Assembly (NCBI RefSeq): GCF_028550395.1 | Contig: NZ_JAQQKW010000003.1 | Location: 412,823-476,822 of the forward strand | Source of the DNA: Asticcacaulis currens | Lineage (GTDB): Bacteria; Pseudomonadota; Alphaproteobacteria; Caulobacterales; Caulobacteraceae | Direction of reading: 5' to 3' | DNA: 64,000 nt | Shown: positions 54,089-61,880 of the stretch, piece by piece | Layout of the letters: every line of letters starts with the position of its first letter | How positions within the stretch are numbered: the stretch's first letter is position 1 | Program-made: the position numbers and the translations under genes | The notes under the pieces: model-generated | The model's input: only the letters and a program-made list of their open reading frames with translations | The model's database searches: none | What the model was told of the DNA's origin: nothing

Positions 54089-55768
54089 ATGACCATGACC
54101 CTTGCACATAATTCCGAGCTACTGGCCGAAGTGATCGACCTGATCTTCCCGGACGCTCTGCCGACGCCGGCGGAGCTGGAAGCCCGTTACCCCCCGCGCG
54201 ATCTGCCGCAAGGGGCCATGGTCACCCGCGTCGGCCCCAGCCCGACGGGTATGATGCACATCGGCACCCTCTATGTCGGCTTGCTCTCGGAACGCTTCGC
54301 GCAGCAAAGCGGCGGCGTCTTCTTCCTGCGCGTCGAAGACACTGACAAAAAGCGTGAGGTCGAAGGTGCCACGGACTTCATCTCCAACGCTTTTGAACAT
54401 TACGGCGTCGTTGTAAATGAAGGCCGTGACGTTCAGGGCGTCGAACACGGCGCCTACGGCCCCTATACCCAAAGCGCCCGCATGAGCCTCTATCAAACCT
54501 ATGTCCGCCACCTGATGAGTGAGGGCAAGGCCTATCCGTGCTTCTGTTCCCCCGAAGAACTGGATGAACTACGCACGCGCCAGCAGCTGCGCAGCGTAGC
54601 TCCCGGCTATTACGGCGACTGGGCCATCTGGCGTCACAAGTCGCTGGAAGAGGCGCTTGAGGCCCTCAAAGCTGGCAAACCATATGTGATCCGCTTCCGC
54701 TCGCCCGGCAATCCGGCCGAAAAGGTCGCCGTCACCGATCTGATCTTTGGCGAGCGCACCTTCCCGGAAAGCGATCAGGACATCGTCATTATGAAGTCCG
54801 ACCGCCTGCCGACCTATCACCTCGCCCACGCCGTCGATGACCACCTGATGCGCACCACCCACGTCATCCGCGGCGATGAGTGGCTGGCCTCGCTGCCGAC
54901 GCACCTGCAACTGTTCCAAGCGCTGGGCTGGACGCCGCCGACCTATGCCCATATCGCGCCGATCAACAAGCTCGACGGTTCGTCCAAGCGCAAGCTGAGC
55001 AAGCGCAAGGACCCGGAAGCCAGCGTCATCTACTTCATGGATCACGGCTATCCTACCGCCGCCCTGATCGAATACCTGCTCAATCTTGCCAACTCCAATT
55101 TCGAAGACTGGCGCAAGGAAAACCCCACCGCAGATTACCGCAGCTTTCCGCTGTCGTTCGAGCGTCTGGCCAAGAGCAATGGACCGCTGTTCGACTTCAC
55201 CAAGCTCGACAACATCAGCCGCGACATTGTGGCGCGCCTCAGCGCCGAAGAGGTCTATGCGCAGATCGTCGAATGGGCAACGACCCACGACGCACCGTTC
55301 GCGGCGGTACTGGAGGCCGAAAAGGCATACGCCATCGCCATCCTGTCAATCGAGCGTGGCGGCCCGAACGCGCGCAAGGACATCGCCAAATGGCAGGACG
55401 CCAAGGCCTTGATGGCCCCCTTCTTCGACACCGAATTTACCTCCACGACCGAAGACGCGCTGAGCGTTCTAGGCAATCGCACGGCCGAAGAGGTGCGTGA
55501 GATCGTGAGCGACTTCCTGGGCGTCTATGACGAAACAGACAGCAAGGAAGCGTGGTTCGATAAGGTCAAGACCATTGCCCGTGACCGCGGCTTTGCCGAA
55601 AAGGCCGGCGATTACAAGCGTAACCCCGAACTCTACAAAGGCACGGTCGCCGACGTGGCCAAGATCTTCCGCGTCCTGCTGCTGGGCCAACCGCAAACGC
55701 CCGACCTGCATGAGGTCATGGCCGCGATGGGCCGCGACCGCGTGATCAAACGGCTGACCCGCGTTTGA
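54089..55768 (+). CDS. gltX: Glutamyl-tRNA synthetase, atypical long form
   Basis: A class I synthetase of 559 residues. HIGT is at residues 57-60 (GPSPTGMMHIGTLYVG), and the KMSKS loop is KLSKR near residue 302 (SSKRKLSKRKDPEAS). It has a 40-residue N-terminal extension, and FLRVEDTDKKREVEGATDFI resembles the long GltX of some Clostridia in my memory rather than the usual alphaproteobacterial GltX of about 470 residues. It may be an acquired second enzyme or a specialised paralogue. The gene follows the tRNA-Met by about 110 bp. Confidence 0.85.
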   Translation: MTMTLAHNSELLAEVIDLIFPDALPTPAELEARYPPRDLPQGAMVTRVGPSPTGMMHIGTLYVGLLSERFAQQSGGVFFLRVEDTDKKREVEGATDFISNAFEHYGVVVNEGRDVQGVEHGAYGPYTQSARMSLYQTYVRHLMSEGKAYPCFCSPEELDELRTRQQLRSVAPGYYGDWAIWRHKSLEEALEALKAGKPYVIRFRSPGNPAEKVAVTDLIFGERTFPESDQDIVIMKSDRLPTYHLAHAVDDHLMRTTHVIRGDEWLASLPTHLQLFQALGWTPPTYAHIAPINKLDGSSKRKLSKRKDPEASVIYFMDHGYPTAALIEYLLNLANSNFEDWRKENPTADYRSFPLSFERLAKSNGPLFDFTKLDNISRDIVARLSAEEVYAQIVEWATTHDAPFAAVLEAEKAYAIAILSIERGGPNARKDIAKWQDAKALMAPFFDTEFTSTTEDALSVLGNRTAEEVREIVSDFLGVYDETDSKEAWFDKVKTIARDRGFAEKAGDYKRNPELYKGTVADVAKIFRVLLLGQPQTPDLHEVMAAMGRDRVIKRLTRV

Positions 55769-56475
55769 CGCGTCTAACAGGCATCCGCCGGGCTAGGAAT
55801 GGTTGCCTTCCAAGGGGACTTATAAAGGCTGGACGCTCTCAAAAGCATAATGTTCGTAGAATTCGATGATCTCCGCCTAGATGTCTATGAGGCGATTTTC
55901 GACAACGGTGCACTCGTTTTCAGCGTTGCCATGGAACCAGGCGGCAAGATTCCAGGACACAAGGAAGACCTGAGTGGGCATGGGATAGGAGGTAGGGTGC
56001 GAACCGGTTAACCGTCAGCAAGGTACGAAAGGGACAGTCCAAATCTGTACGAGCCTCTTTCTTACCGGCTTCGCGCCCATTGCGGCCCGTTGGGACGACC
56101 TAGAAATTCTCGAAACCGGACCTGAAAGAGAGGGCTCTGGGGCCAAGTTGGTATTAGTGTGTTGATTTTCAAACCAAAGTGACTCCTGTTTGTGGTGGGG
56201 ATTGACCCAGGCCTGCTGTGATCCTGTAACGGGTTCACCTCCAAAACGAGGGGCAAAGTGAAACGAACATTTCGAGATTTAAAGGGTCACTTTTGGTGAA
56301 ACTCAACAGACCGGCATCTCCTACAGTGAGCATCACACCGGCAGGGCCCTTTAGACGCCTGATGAGGTGTGTCGGATGCATCCGGATACACAACTCCTGT
56401 TCCTCAATGGACAACGCCCCATTGTGGCAACCCGGCTCCGGTACTATGCTGATCGCGAACTGCGGGGCCTTTTTT
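55769..56475. other. Gene-poor stretch at the start of the accessory island
   Basis: About 700 bp after gltX. It holds a decayed gene fragment (55820-55990, minus) and otherwise short frames of poor coding quality. No transposase, tRNA-derived repeat or terminator is evident. The right end leads into the nucleotidyltransferase-HEPN gene. Confidence 0.45.
55820..55990 (-). pseudogene. Remnant of a phospholipase-D-like protein C-terminus
   Basis: The minus-strand frame reads QVFLVSWNLAAWFHGNAEN, then ENRLIDI, an in-frame TAG at 55877-55879, then AEIIEFYEHYAFESVQPL and a stop. The SWNLA...GNAEN segment is reminiscent of a PLD-family HKD C-terminal region, and homology seems to continue past the amber codon, suggesting decay. 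No start or N-terminal domain is present. Confidence 0.4.
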
Positions 56476-57372
56476 ATGCTGGCTGATAAGCTCGAACACC
56501 TACCGGATGTGAAACGGCGCGAACTGACCCGCGTCCTGCAGATCCTGTTTGATGAGTTCGAAGATGCCACCAAGACCGCGCTCTCCGATAAGCGCAAGGC
56601 CGGGCGCATCTTGAAGATCATCCTCTTCGGCTCCTACGCGCGTGGTGACTGGGTTGAAGACCGCTCCTCCGGTTATCGTTCGGACTATGATCTCCTGATC
56701 GTCGTCAACGGTCAGGCCTTCACCGATCTGCAGGACTACTGGGCCAAGGCCGACGAGCATCTGATCCGCGAATACACCGTCACTGAGCATATCCGCACGC
56801 CGGTCAACTTCATCGTGCACAGCCTCAATGAAGTGAACGACAACCTTGCCAGAGGCCGGCCCTTCTTCGTCGATATCGCCCGTGACGGCATCATGCTGTA
56901 CGAGGCCCCGGGGCACCCGCTGGTCGCGCCCAAGCCGCTGACCGAGGCAGAGCGGCTGGCAGAGGCCAAGGGGCATTATGAGCAGTGGTTTTCCAAAGCC
57001 GTAAACTTTGAGAAAGTGGCAAGCTACTGTCTGGAAATTGACGACCTTAACCTCAGCGCCTTCAACCTCCACCAGGCGGCAGAAGCGCTCTATCACTGTC
57101 TGCTTCTGACGTTGTCCCTCTACAGCCCTAAGAGTCATCGCATCACCATTCTGAGGTCGCAGGCGGAGGCGCTGGATGATCGGCTAAAGGGGATATGGCC
57201 GAGCGAGACGAAACTCCACCGGCAAGCGTTTGATCGGCTGAGGCGCGCGTACGTCGAGGCGCGATACTCAGCGAGCTACAGCATCGGCGAAGACGAACTC
57301 TCGTGGCTTAGTGAACGGGTCGGATTACTGCAAAAAACGGTAGAAGCCGTGTGCCAGGAACGTCTGGTATAG
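56476..57372 (+). CDS. Fused nucleotidyltransferase (MNT) - HEPN protein
   Basis: About 298 residues. The N-terminal half is a minimal nucleotidyltransferase: GSYARGDWVEDRSSGYRSDY with catalytic aspartates in SDYDLLIVV (Asp70, Asp72). The C-terminal half (about 165-295) is a HEPN-like helical domain with NLHQAAEALYHCLLLTLSL and a degenerate Rx4-6H-like end (RRAYVEARYSASYSI). MNT and HEPN usually form two-gene toxin-antitoxin pairs in which MNT AMPylates HEPN; here both are in one chain, so the balance would be internal. The ATG at 56476 is a guess; upstream in-frame ATGs exist at 56446 and 56293. Confidence 0.75.
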   Translation: MLADKLEHLPDVKRRELTRVLQILFDEFEDATKTALSDKRKAGRILKIILFGSYARGDWVEDRSSGYRSDYDLLIVVNGQAFTDLQDYWAKADEHLIREYTVTEHIRTPVNFIVHSLNEVNDNLARGRPFFVDIARDGIMLYEAPGHPLVAPKPLTEAERLAEAKGHYEQWFSKAVNFEKVASYCLEIDDLNLSAFNLHQAAEALYHCLLLTLSLYSPKSHRITILRSQAEALDDRLKGIWPSETKLHRQAFDRLRRAYVEARYSASYSIGEDELSWLSERVGLLQKTVEAVCQERLV

Positions 57373-57408
57373 GGCCTGGCTTTGTTTTCAAGGGACTGGA
57401 GCCAAAAA

Positions 57409-57738
57409 ATGCATAACCCGCTTGATTACGGATGCGGGACGCACGCTTTCCCCTATGCCTGCTTCACTTGCAGGAAGTCGTTCAAGCGGCCATTGGTCAG
57501 CCTTGCAAAACCACGATCTATGGGAAAGTCGACCCGCACAGAGTTTGAGCGTTCTGCGAGGCAGTTTGAAAGTCAATTTAGTCACAAGTGCCCGCACTGC
57601 GGCGGCGTGGCCCACTTCATGGGCCGCGATTTCAAGGCCCCGAAAACACCGGACAAAAAGGCATGGGCTATAGTTCAAAAATTCATCAATTTCGGCAGGA
57701 CCTACCATCACCAGACGCCCGTCGATGACGTGAGATGA
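57409..57738 (+). CDS. Small zinc-ribbon-like hypothetical protein
   Basis: About 109 residues with two cysteine pairs, ACFTCRKSFKRP and HKCPHCGGVAHFMGRDF, forming a probable zinc ribbon. A basic C-terminus (APKTPDKKAWAIVQKF) follows. I do not recognise a named family. It lies 36 bp downstream of the MNT-HEPN gene on the same strand and could be coexpressed. Nucleic-acid binding is plausible but inferred. Confidence 0.62.
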   Translation: MHNPLDYGCGTHAFPYACFTCRKSFKRPLVSLAKPRSMGKSTRTEFERSARQFESQFSHKCPHCGGVAHFMGRDFKAPKTPDKKAWAIVQKFINFGRTYHHQTPVDDVR

Positions 57739-57766
57739 CCTGTACGTTGAAACGGCGTTTTGCCGA

Positions 57767-57780
57767 CTGGTTTAAACCAG
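57767..57780. promoter_or_regulatory. 14-bp perfect palindrome
   Basis: CTGGTTTAAACCAG, in the gap between the zinc-ribbon gene and the RtcB cassette. Possible operator; no bound protein is known. Confidence 0.3.
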
Positions 57781-58125
57781 TTGATGGTCGAGGCACCCGG
57801 ACGAGACCGAAATTTACTGGTCAGCAAGGCGAAGACCTTCGCGCCAAAAGCCTCTGCTACGGGTGGCCGCAATCCGTCATGGGGTATCACCATCGGGCGG
57901 AAGATAATGGTCTCTGGACAGCAGCACACTGATGCAAACGGGCTACAGGTTTCGTTACACGCGTGACGACTATCGCAAATATGGTTGCCATCAAGGGGTT
58001 TAACCTCTAATTGCCCCGTAGCCAATCCCGGCATGCCCTGAAGAAGGAAAGGAGAAAATCATGCGAGCAGTGTTCCTCAACCTCGAATCTGATTTCCCGA
58101 TCCAAAATTCTCAGGAACACATTGC
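57781..58125. other. Gene-free leader upstream of the RtcB-PrfH cassette
   Basis: About 345 bp without a convincing gene. Short frames are present, including a 33-codon one at 58060 with a good RBS (AAAGGAGA) that is probably a leader or spurious. The promoter of the cassette should lie here; I cannot identify -35/-10 or sigma-54 elements with confidence. Confidence 0.4.
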
Positions 58126-58260
58126 ATGGGCAATTTCCTATCGGGCGACTATACGCGCCTGATCCCTTATGGCCGCGCCAATGGCGCCGCTACCCCTACC
58201 CGCTTTAACATTCATAACTTGACGTCTTTCCAGAAACTTGGAGGCGGCGATGCGCACTGA
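58126..58260 (+). CDS. Possible 44-aa leader peptide overlapping the cassette
   Basis: A 44-codon frame starting at ATG 58126 and ending with TGA at 58258-58260, 11 bases inside the next gene. The predicted peptide is polar and without a recognised motif. The overlap would couple its translation to the 163-aa gene. No clear RBS precedes it, so this is tentative. Confidence 0.3.
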   Translation: MGNFLSGDYTRLIPYGRANGAATPTRFNIHNLTSFQKLGGGDAH

Positions 58261-58741
58261 CATGTTCAAAGTGATTGTCGAGAGACCACGATGGGGCGCC
58301 GGTCACGCCGCCTCTCCCAAACTTAAAAGGACCAAAGACTACACTCTAAAAACTATCGGCCATAAACGGCACGCCATCGAGAGCACGCGTTACACCAAGG
58401 GCTTCAACGAGAATCTAGCGCCACTTGTCCGCTTCTTAAGAAGCCGATGTGGACAACGCTGGGATGACGTCTTCAGTGAGATATGCGCGCAACTTGACAC
58501 CGGCAGCACAATGAAAATGCATGTGCGCCAGCACATAGAGGACTTCGTGCTCGCGCGGATTTCCATTGGCCGATACGGTAAATGGCTGTTCGAAGGTGAA
58601 ATCCTCGGTTCGAATGAACGCCGATATCGGCGGCGACAATTCTTTGTAGATCCGACAGATGGCGTCCTGAGGGAACAACGGTTCCTATCCGAATGCCTAC
58701 CCGTTGCAAATCGGATCATGGGGGCGGCACACCATGAATAA
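58250..58741 (+). CDS. Unknown protein encoded with rtcB and prfH (163 aa)
   Basis: About 163 residues, basic and soluble, no signal peptide. It opens MRTDMFKVIVERPRWGAGHA and contains KGFNENLAPLVRFLRSRCGQ with WDDVFSEICAQL, a helical region. I recall similar proteins (MRxDMxKVIVERPR..., NENLAPLxRFLRSxVGRPW) in several bacterial groups but know no function. Its 3' end overlaps the rtcB start by eight bases, so it belongs to the cassette. The ATG at 58250 follows GGAGGCGG. A role in recognising or processing damaged ribosomes or RNA is inference from neighbours. Confidence 0.8.
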   Translation: MRTDMFKVIVERPRWGAGHAASPKLKRTKDYTLKTIGHKRHAIESTRYTKGFNENLAPLVRFLRSRCGQRWDDVFSEICAQLDTGSTMKMHVRQHIEDFVLARISIGRYGKWLFEGEILGSNERRYRRRQFFVDPTDGVLREQRFLSECLPVANRIMGAAHHE

Positions 58742-59846
58742 ATGCTGTGAGATATCCCTCATTGGCCGCGATCTCGCCCGGTTTGACCCGGTGGCAATCG
58801 ACCAGTTGGACACCACCGCACGTCTGGAGGGGATGGGAAAGGTAGTCGGCTTGCCTGATCTGCATGCTGGCAACGGTATTGCCGTAGGGGCCGCCTTCTG
58901 GTCGCCGGACCGGATCTGGCCCCATCTCGTGGGAAGCGATATTGGTTGTGGCATGGCCCTATGGGAAACGAGCCTTCCGGTTCGCAAATTCCGCGTGAAC
59001 CAGGTAGATCGCCGCCTACAGGGACTCGATGATCCCTGGGAAGGTGCGATGGAGGCCGCTCTAAGTGCCGCTGGCCTTCCCGCCAGTCTGGCTAGCCCAT
59101 CACTTGGAACCATCGGTGGCGGCAATCACTTCGTCGAGTTTCAACGGATCGAAGACGTTCTGGATACAGACCGATTTGCGGCACTTAACGTCAAGGCGGA
59201 CCGGGTCTTGATGATGGTTCATAGCGGGTCCCGCGGACTGGGTCAGGCCGTTCTGCAAGAACAGTTGGCGCGAACGGGTAAGTCTGGCCTCATGGCGTCT
59301 GAGCCTGAGGCGAAGGCATACCTTTTGGGGCACGATCAGGCCGTTACCTGGGCCATCGTCAATCGGCGAATAATCGCACAACGGTTTATGGACGCCATCG
59401 GCGTATCGGGATCCTGCATCCTGGATATCGTCCATAACAGCGTGACCCCTCATGACAGTGGTTGGCTGCACCGTAAGGGTGCTGCGCCCGCAGACCGTGG
59501 GTTAGTCGTCATCCCAGGATCGCGAGGGGACTTCAGCTATCTGGTCGAACCCGTACCCGATTTTGCCGAGAAATCCCTCGTTTCACTTGCGCACGGCGCG
59601 GGCCGAAAATGGAGCCGAAACGACGCACATGCGCGTCTTTCGCGTCGATATCGATCGTCCGACTTGCAACGCACTAAACTTGCAAGCCATGTCATCTGCG
59701 AGGACCGCCGGCTGATATTCGAGGAGGCCCCGGAGGCTTATAAAGATATCGCAGGGGTTATCGCGGATCTCGAGGCCGCTGGGCTCATAAGGGCTATCGC
59801 GCGACTACGGCCTCTCCTGAGCTACAAGACGAGGCGCCATGACTGA
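58734..59846 (+). CDS. rtcB: RNA ligase RtcB
   Basis: A 370-residue ligase that joins 3'-phosphate/2',3'-cyclic-phosphate RNA to 5'-OH RNA using GTP and Mn2+. Active-site marks: PDLHAGNGIAVG (His44), VGSDIGCGMALW (Asp69, Cys72), GGGNHFVEF, MVHSGSRGLGQAV, and LAHGAGRKWSRNDA with the guanylated His. This is the short (about 370-aa) RtcB form associated with prfH. In this family RtcB and PrfH are thought to rescue and repair ribosomes whose 16S rRNA has been cut by ribotoxins. It overlaps its neighbours by eight bases on each side. Confidence 0.92.
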   Translation: MNKCCEISLIGRDLARFDPVAIDQLDTTARLEGMGKVVGLPDLHAGNGIAVGAAFWSPDRIWPHLVGSDIGCGMALWETSLPVRKFRVNQVDRRLQGLDDPWEGAMEAALSAAGLPASLASPSLGTIGGGNHFVEFQRIEDVLDTDRFAALNVKADRVLMMVHSGSRGLGQAVLQEQLARTGKSGLMASEPEAKAYLLGHDQAVTWAIVNRRIIAQRFMDAIGVSGSCILDIVHNSVTPHDSGWLHRKGAAPADRGLVVIPGSRGDFSYLVEPVPDFAEKSLVSLAHGAGRKWSRNDAHARLSRRYRSSDLQRTKLASHVICEDRRLIFEEAPEAYKDIAGVIADLEAAGLIRAIARLRPLLSYKTRRHD

Positions 59847-60465
59847 GATCATTCTCCACTTAACTTCCGGCAAAGGTCCGGACGAATGCCGATGGATGGT
59901 CGCTCAGCTCTCCAGAGCCTTTACCAGGGAGGCTCTGAAGGATGGAGTCGTATGCGAAGTCATCGACTCTGAAGAGGAACTGCCCGCATCGCTGCTCCTG
60001 AGCGTGACGGGCGATCAAGCAGAGGCCTTTGTCTCCGCCCGGGTGGGGACCATTCAATGGATAGGCGAAAGCCCATTCAGACCCCGTCATAAACGCCGGA
60101 ACTGGTTTGTTGGTGTAAACATCGCACCATCGCCCGACGCTATGCCCGATCTGAGGGACGAAGATATTGTGTTTCAAACGATGAGAGCGAGCGGACCTGG
60201 TGGGCAGCATGTCAACAAGACAGACAGCGCGGTTCGGGCTACGCACAAGCCGACGGGCCTGATTGTGACCGCCCAGGAACAACGGTCTCAGCATGCAAAC
60301 CGAAAACTTGCCAGGCAAAAACTCGCTGCTTTGTTGGATGCACAACGCGAAAAGGCTGGCGACAATGCCCGCCAGGCGCAGTGGTCAACTCATCAAAACC
60401 TAGAGCGCGGGAAGGCTGTGAGAACCTACACCGGCCCACTCTTTGCCCTAAAGAGCCCCAGGTAA
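59839..60465 (+). CDS. prfH: Peptide chain release factor homologue PrfH
   Basis: A 208-residue class-I release-factor homologue. The peptidyl-tRNA hydrolysis loop is intact: MRASGPGGQHVNKTDSAVRA (GGQ at 121-123), followed by SQHANRKLARQKL. The N-terminal codon-recognition domain is replaced by a short segment (LHLTSGKGPDECRWMVAQL), so stop codons are unlikely to be read. Reported to release peptides from ribosomes with cleaved decoding centres. The gene overlaps rtcB by eight bases and ends the cassette. Confidence 0.92.
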   Translation: MTEIILHLTSGKGPDECRWMVAQLSRAFTREALKDGVVCEVIDSEEELPASLLLSVTGDQAEAFVSARVGTIQWIGESPFRPRHKRRNWFVGVNIAPSPDAMPDLRDEDIVFQTMRASGPGGQHVNKTDSAVRATHKPTGLIVTAQEQRSQHANRKLARQKLAALLDAQREKAGDNARQAQWSTHQNLERGKAVRTYTGPLFALKSPR

Positions 60466-60512
60466 GGCCTTCGCTGCTGCGGCGCTGGAAACGGCACCAC
60501 AGCAGCGAGGCC
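60466..60512 (+). terminator. Hairpin after prfH
   Basis: GGCCTTCGCTGCTG pairs with CAGCAGCGAGGCC around a partly paired interior. No T-tract follows. It probably marks the end of the rtcB-prfH transcript. Confidence 0.5.
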
Positions 60513-60806
60513 GTTCACCCCCCTGCGAAACTTAGCAGCGTTCACGCGCTATGGCCGGCCAATATTCAGGTTATTGCCTGGCCATCAAACCCTTGCATCT
60601 CAGAAGAAGCGTCGCGATTAACCCTGAAAAAAATGAGTTGTTTTCATCCTCTTCGCGCCCTGAGCGGCCATTCGACGGACGTTCATCCGCCAGCTCCCAT
60701 TGCGGACAGCGCGAAAGGCCCAATTACCTGAGCGCATACGCAAAACACTAAATGAGTTGCGCGTCTCTCAATTGAGATACATACTGGTGCGCGAGAGGAG
60801 GCTCTT
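60513..60806. promoter_or_regulatory. Gap with palindromic operator upstream of relB
   Basis: No gene. A perfect 12-bp palindrome TCTCAATTGAGA lies at 60766-60777, 30 bp before the relB ATG, and GAGAGGAGG is the ribosome site. The palindrome is a likely autoregulatory operator for the RelB-type antitoxin. Confidence 0.55.
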
Positions 60807-61103
60807 ATGGCCCAGACTTCAATGCTTCACGTTCGCGTTGATGACGAACTCAAAGCCGCTGCCGCTGAGAAACTCGCTGACTTCGGCCTAACTATCTCCG
60901 ATGCTGTTCGCATCATGCTTACCCGCGTCGCAAAAGACGGCGGCCTGCCAGTTGGGCTCATGACTTCACAAGAGGCCTACGATGACTGGTTTAAAGCGAA
61001 GGTCTATGAAGCTCTTGAGGAAGAAGGTTCCGGCATCAATCATCAACAGGTGATGGACGAAACCCAAGCTCTTATCGATAGGAAGCGTCGTGCTGGCGCT
61101 TGA
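60807..61103 (+). CDS. relB: RelB/DinJ family antitoxin
   Basis: A 98-residue ribbon-helix-helix antitoxin: TSMLHVRVDDELKAAAAEKL, FGLTISDAVRIMLTRVAKDG and GLPVGL, the classical RelB/DinJ opening. The C-terminal part (HHQQVMDETQALIDRKRR-like) would wrap the toxin. It overlaps the ParE/RelE toxin gene downstream by 14 bases. Confidence 0.9.
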   Translation: MAQTSMLHVRVDDELKAAAAEKLADFGLTISDAVRIMLTRVAKDGGLPVGLMTSQEAYDDWFKAKVYEALEEEGSGINHQQVMDETQALIDRKRRAGA

Positions 61104-61371
61104 ATGGCGTTCGGCAGCGCGCGCAGACCTCTTCGCGATAATCGACTACATCTCAGATAATAATCCGGACGCCGCGCAACGGCTGAAGGATCTCATACAA
61201 ACGAAGATCGCAAAGCTTCAGGCCCGGCCCAAACTGTTTCGGCCAGGCCGAGTGCCGGGAACGCGCGAAATGATGGTCCACTCCAGTTACGTTGTCATTT
61301 ACACTTTCGACGCTGAGAAGGTTTCAATTTTGAGAGTCCTACATACCGCAAGGCAATGGCCTGCGAGCTAA
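61090..61371 (+). CDS. ParE/RelE-family toxin
   Basis: A 93-residue type II toxin: EWRSAARADLFAIIDYISDN, AQRLKDLIQTKIAKLQARP and the C-terminal HSSYVVIYTFDAEKVSILRV-LHTARQWP, which carries the RVxHxxRQ(W) end typical of ParE/RelE proteins. It starts with GTG at 61090, inside the relB gene. The pairing of RelB-type antitoxin with ParE-type toxin is common. The target (gyrase or mRNA on the ribosome) cannot be told. Confidence 0.88.
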   Translation: MLALEWRSAARADLFAIIDYISDNNPDAAQRLKDLIQTKIAKLQARPKLFRPGRVPGTREMMVHSSYVVIYTFDAEKVSILRVLHTARQWPAS

Positions 61372-61880
61372 AATTTTGTCGCCCCAGCGCCCGAAGCGGA
61401 CTCTTGATGGCCCATGCAACATCGCAGAAGCGGACTCGTACGCCTTAAGGAGACGAACCCGTTCTCTATGTGATAATGCTGCGTTTATCACATATAATGC
61501 CTGGGCGGCGTCACGTTCCGTCGATACGGGTGTGGTTCAAGCGCTCGCGTATTTCTGCCAATGTTTCCTGAACCTCGATGGCGCCTAGCAGATCGGCCTT
61601 TCCACTCTCGCGGTCTTCCAAGACACCAATTAGTGGAGCGCGAGCCCCAGATTGTGCTGGATCGCGGCGCGTGCGACATAAGCTCCGGCGCCGTTTCGAC
61701 CGGCGGCGGATCTAGACTTCTCAATGCCACCGCGATGGGCTACTTTGCCACTAGGCGGGCATCGAAGGACATCGAAACAGGCAATAGCGAGTAACAGGTA
61801 TCGATATTCGGCCAGCTCCAAGGTGGCGTCGGTCAGAATGCGCATCGTCAGTGCAAAATGGCACCAGTGGGGAGGAAGAC
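61372..61880. other. Gene-free stretch with a 9-bp inverted repeat
   Basis: About 510 bp after the toxin gene. Short frames on both strands have poor coding quality. The notable feature is ATGTGATAA, eight bases, TTATCACAT at 61468-61493, an operator-like inverted repeat not near a known gene start. Confidence 0.4.
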
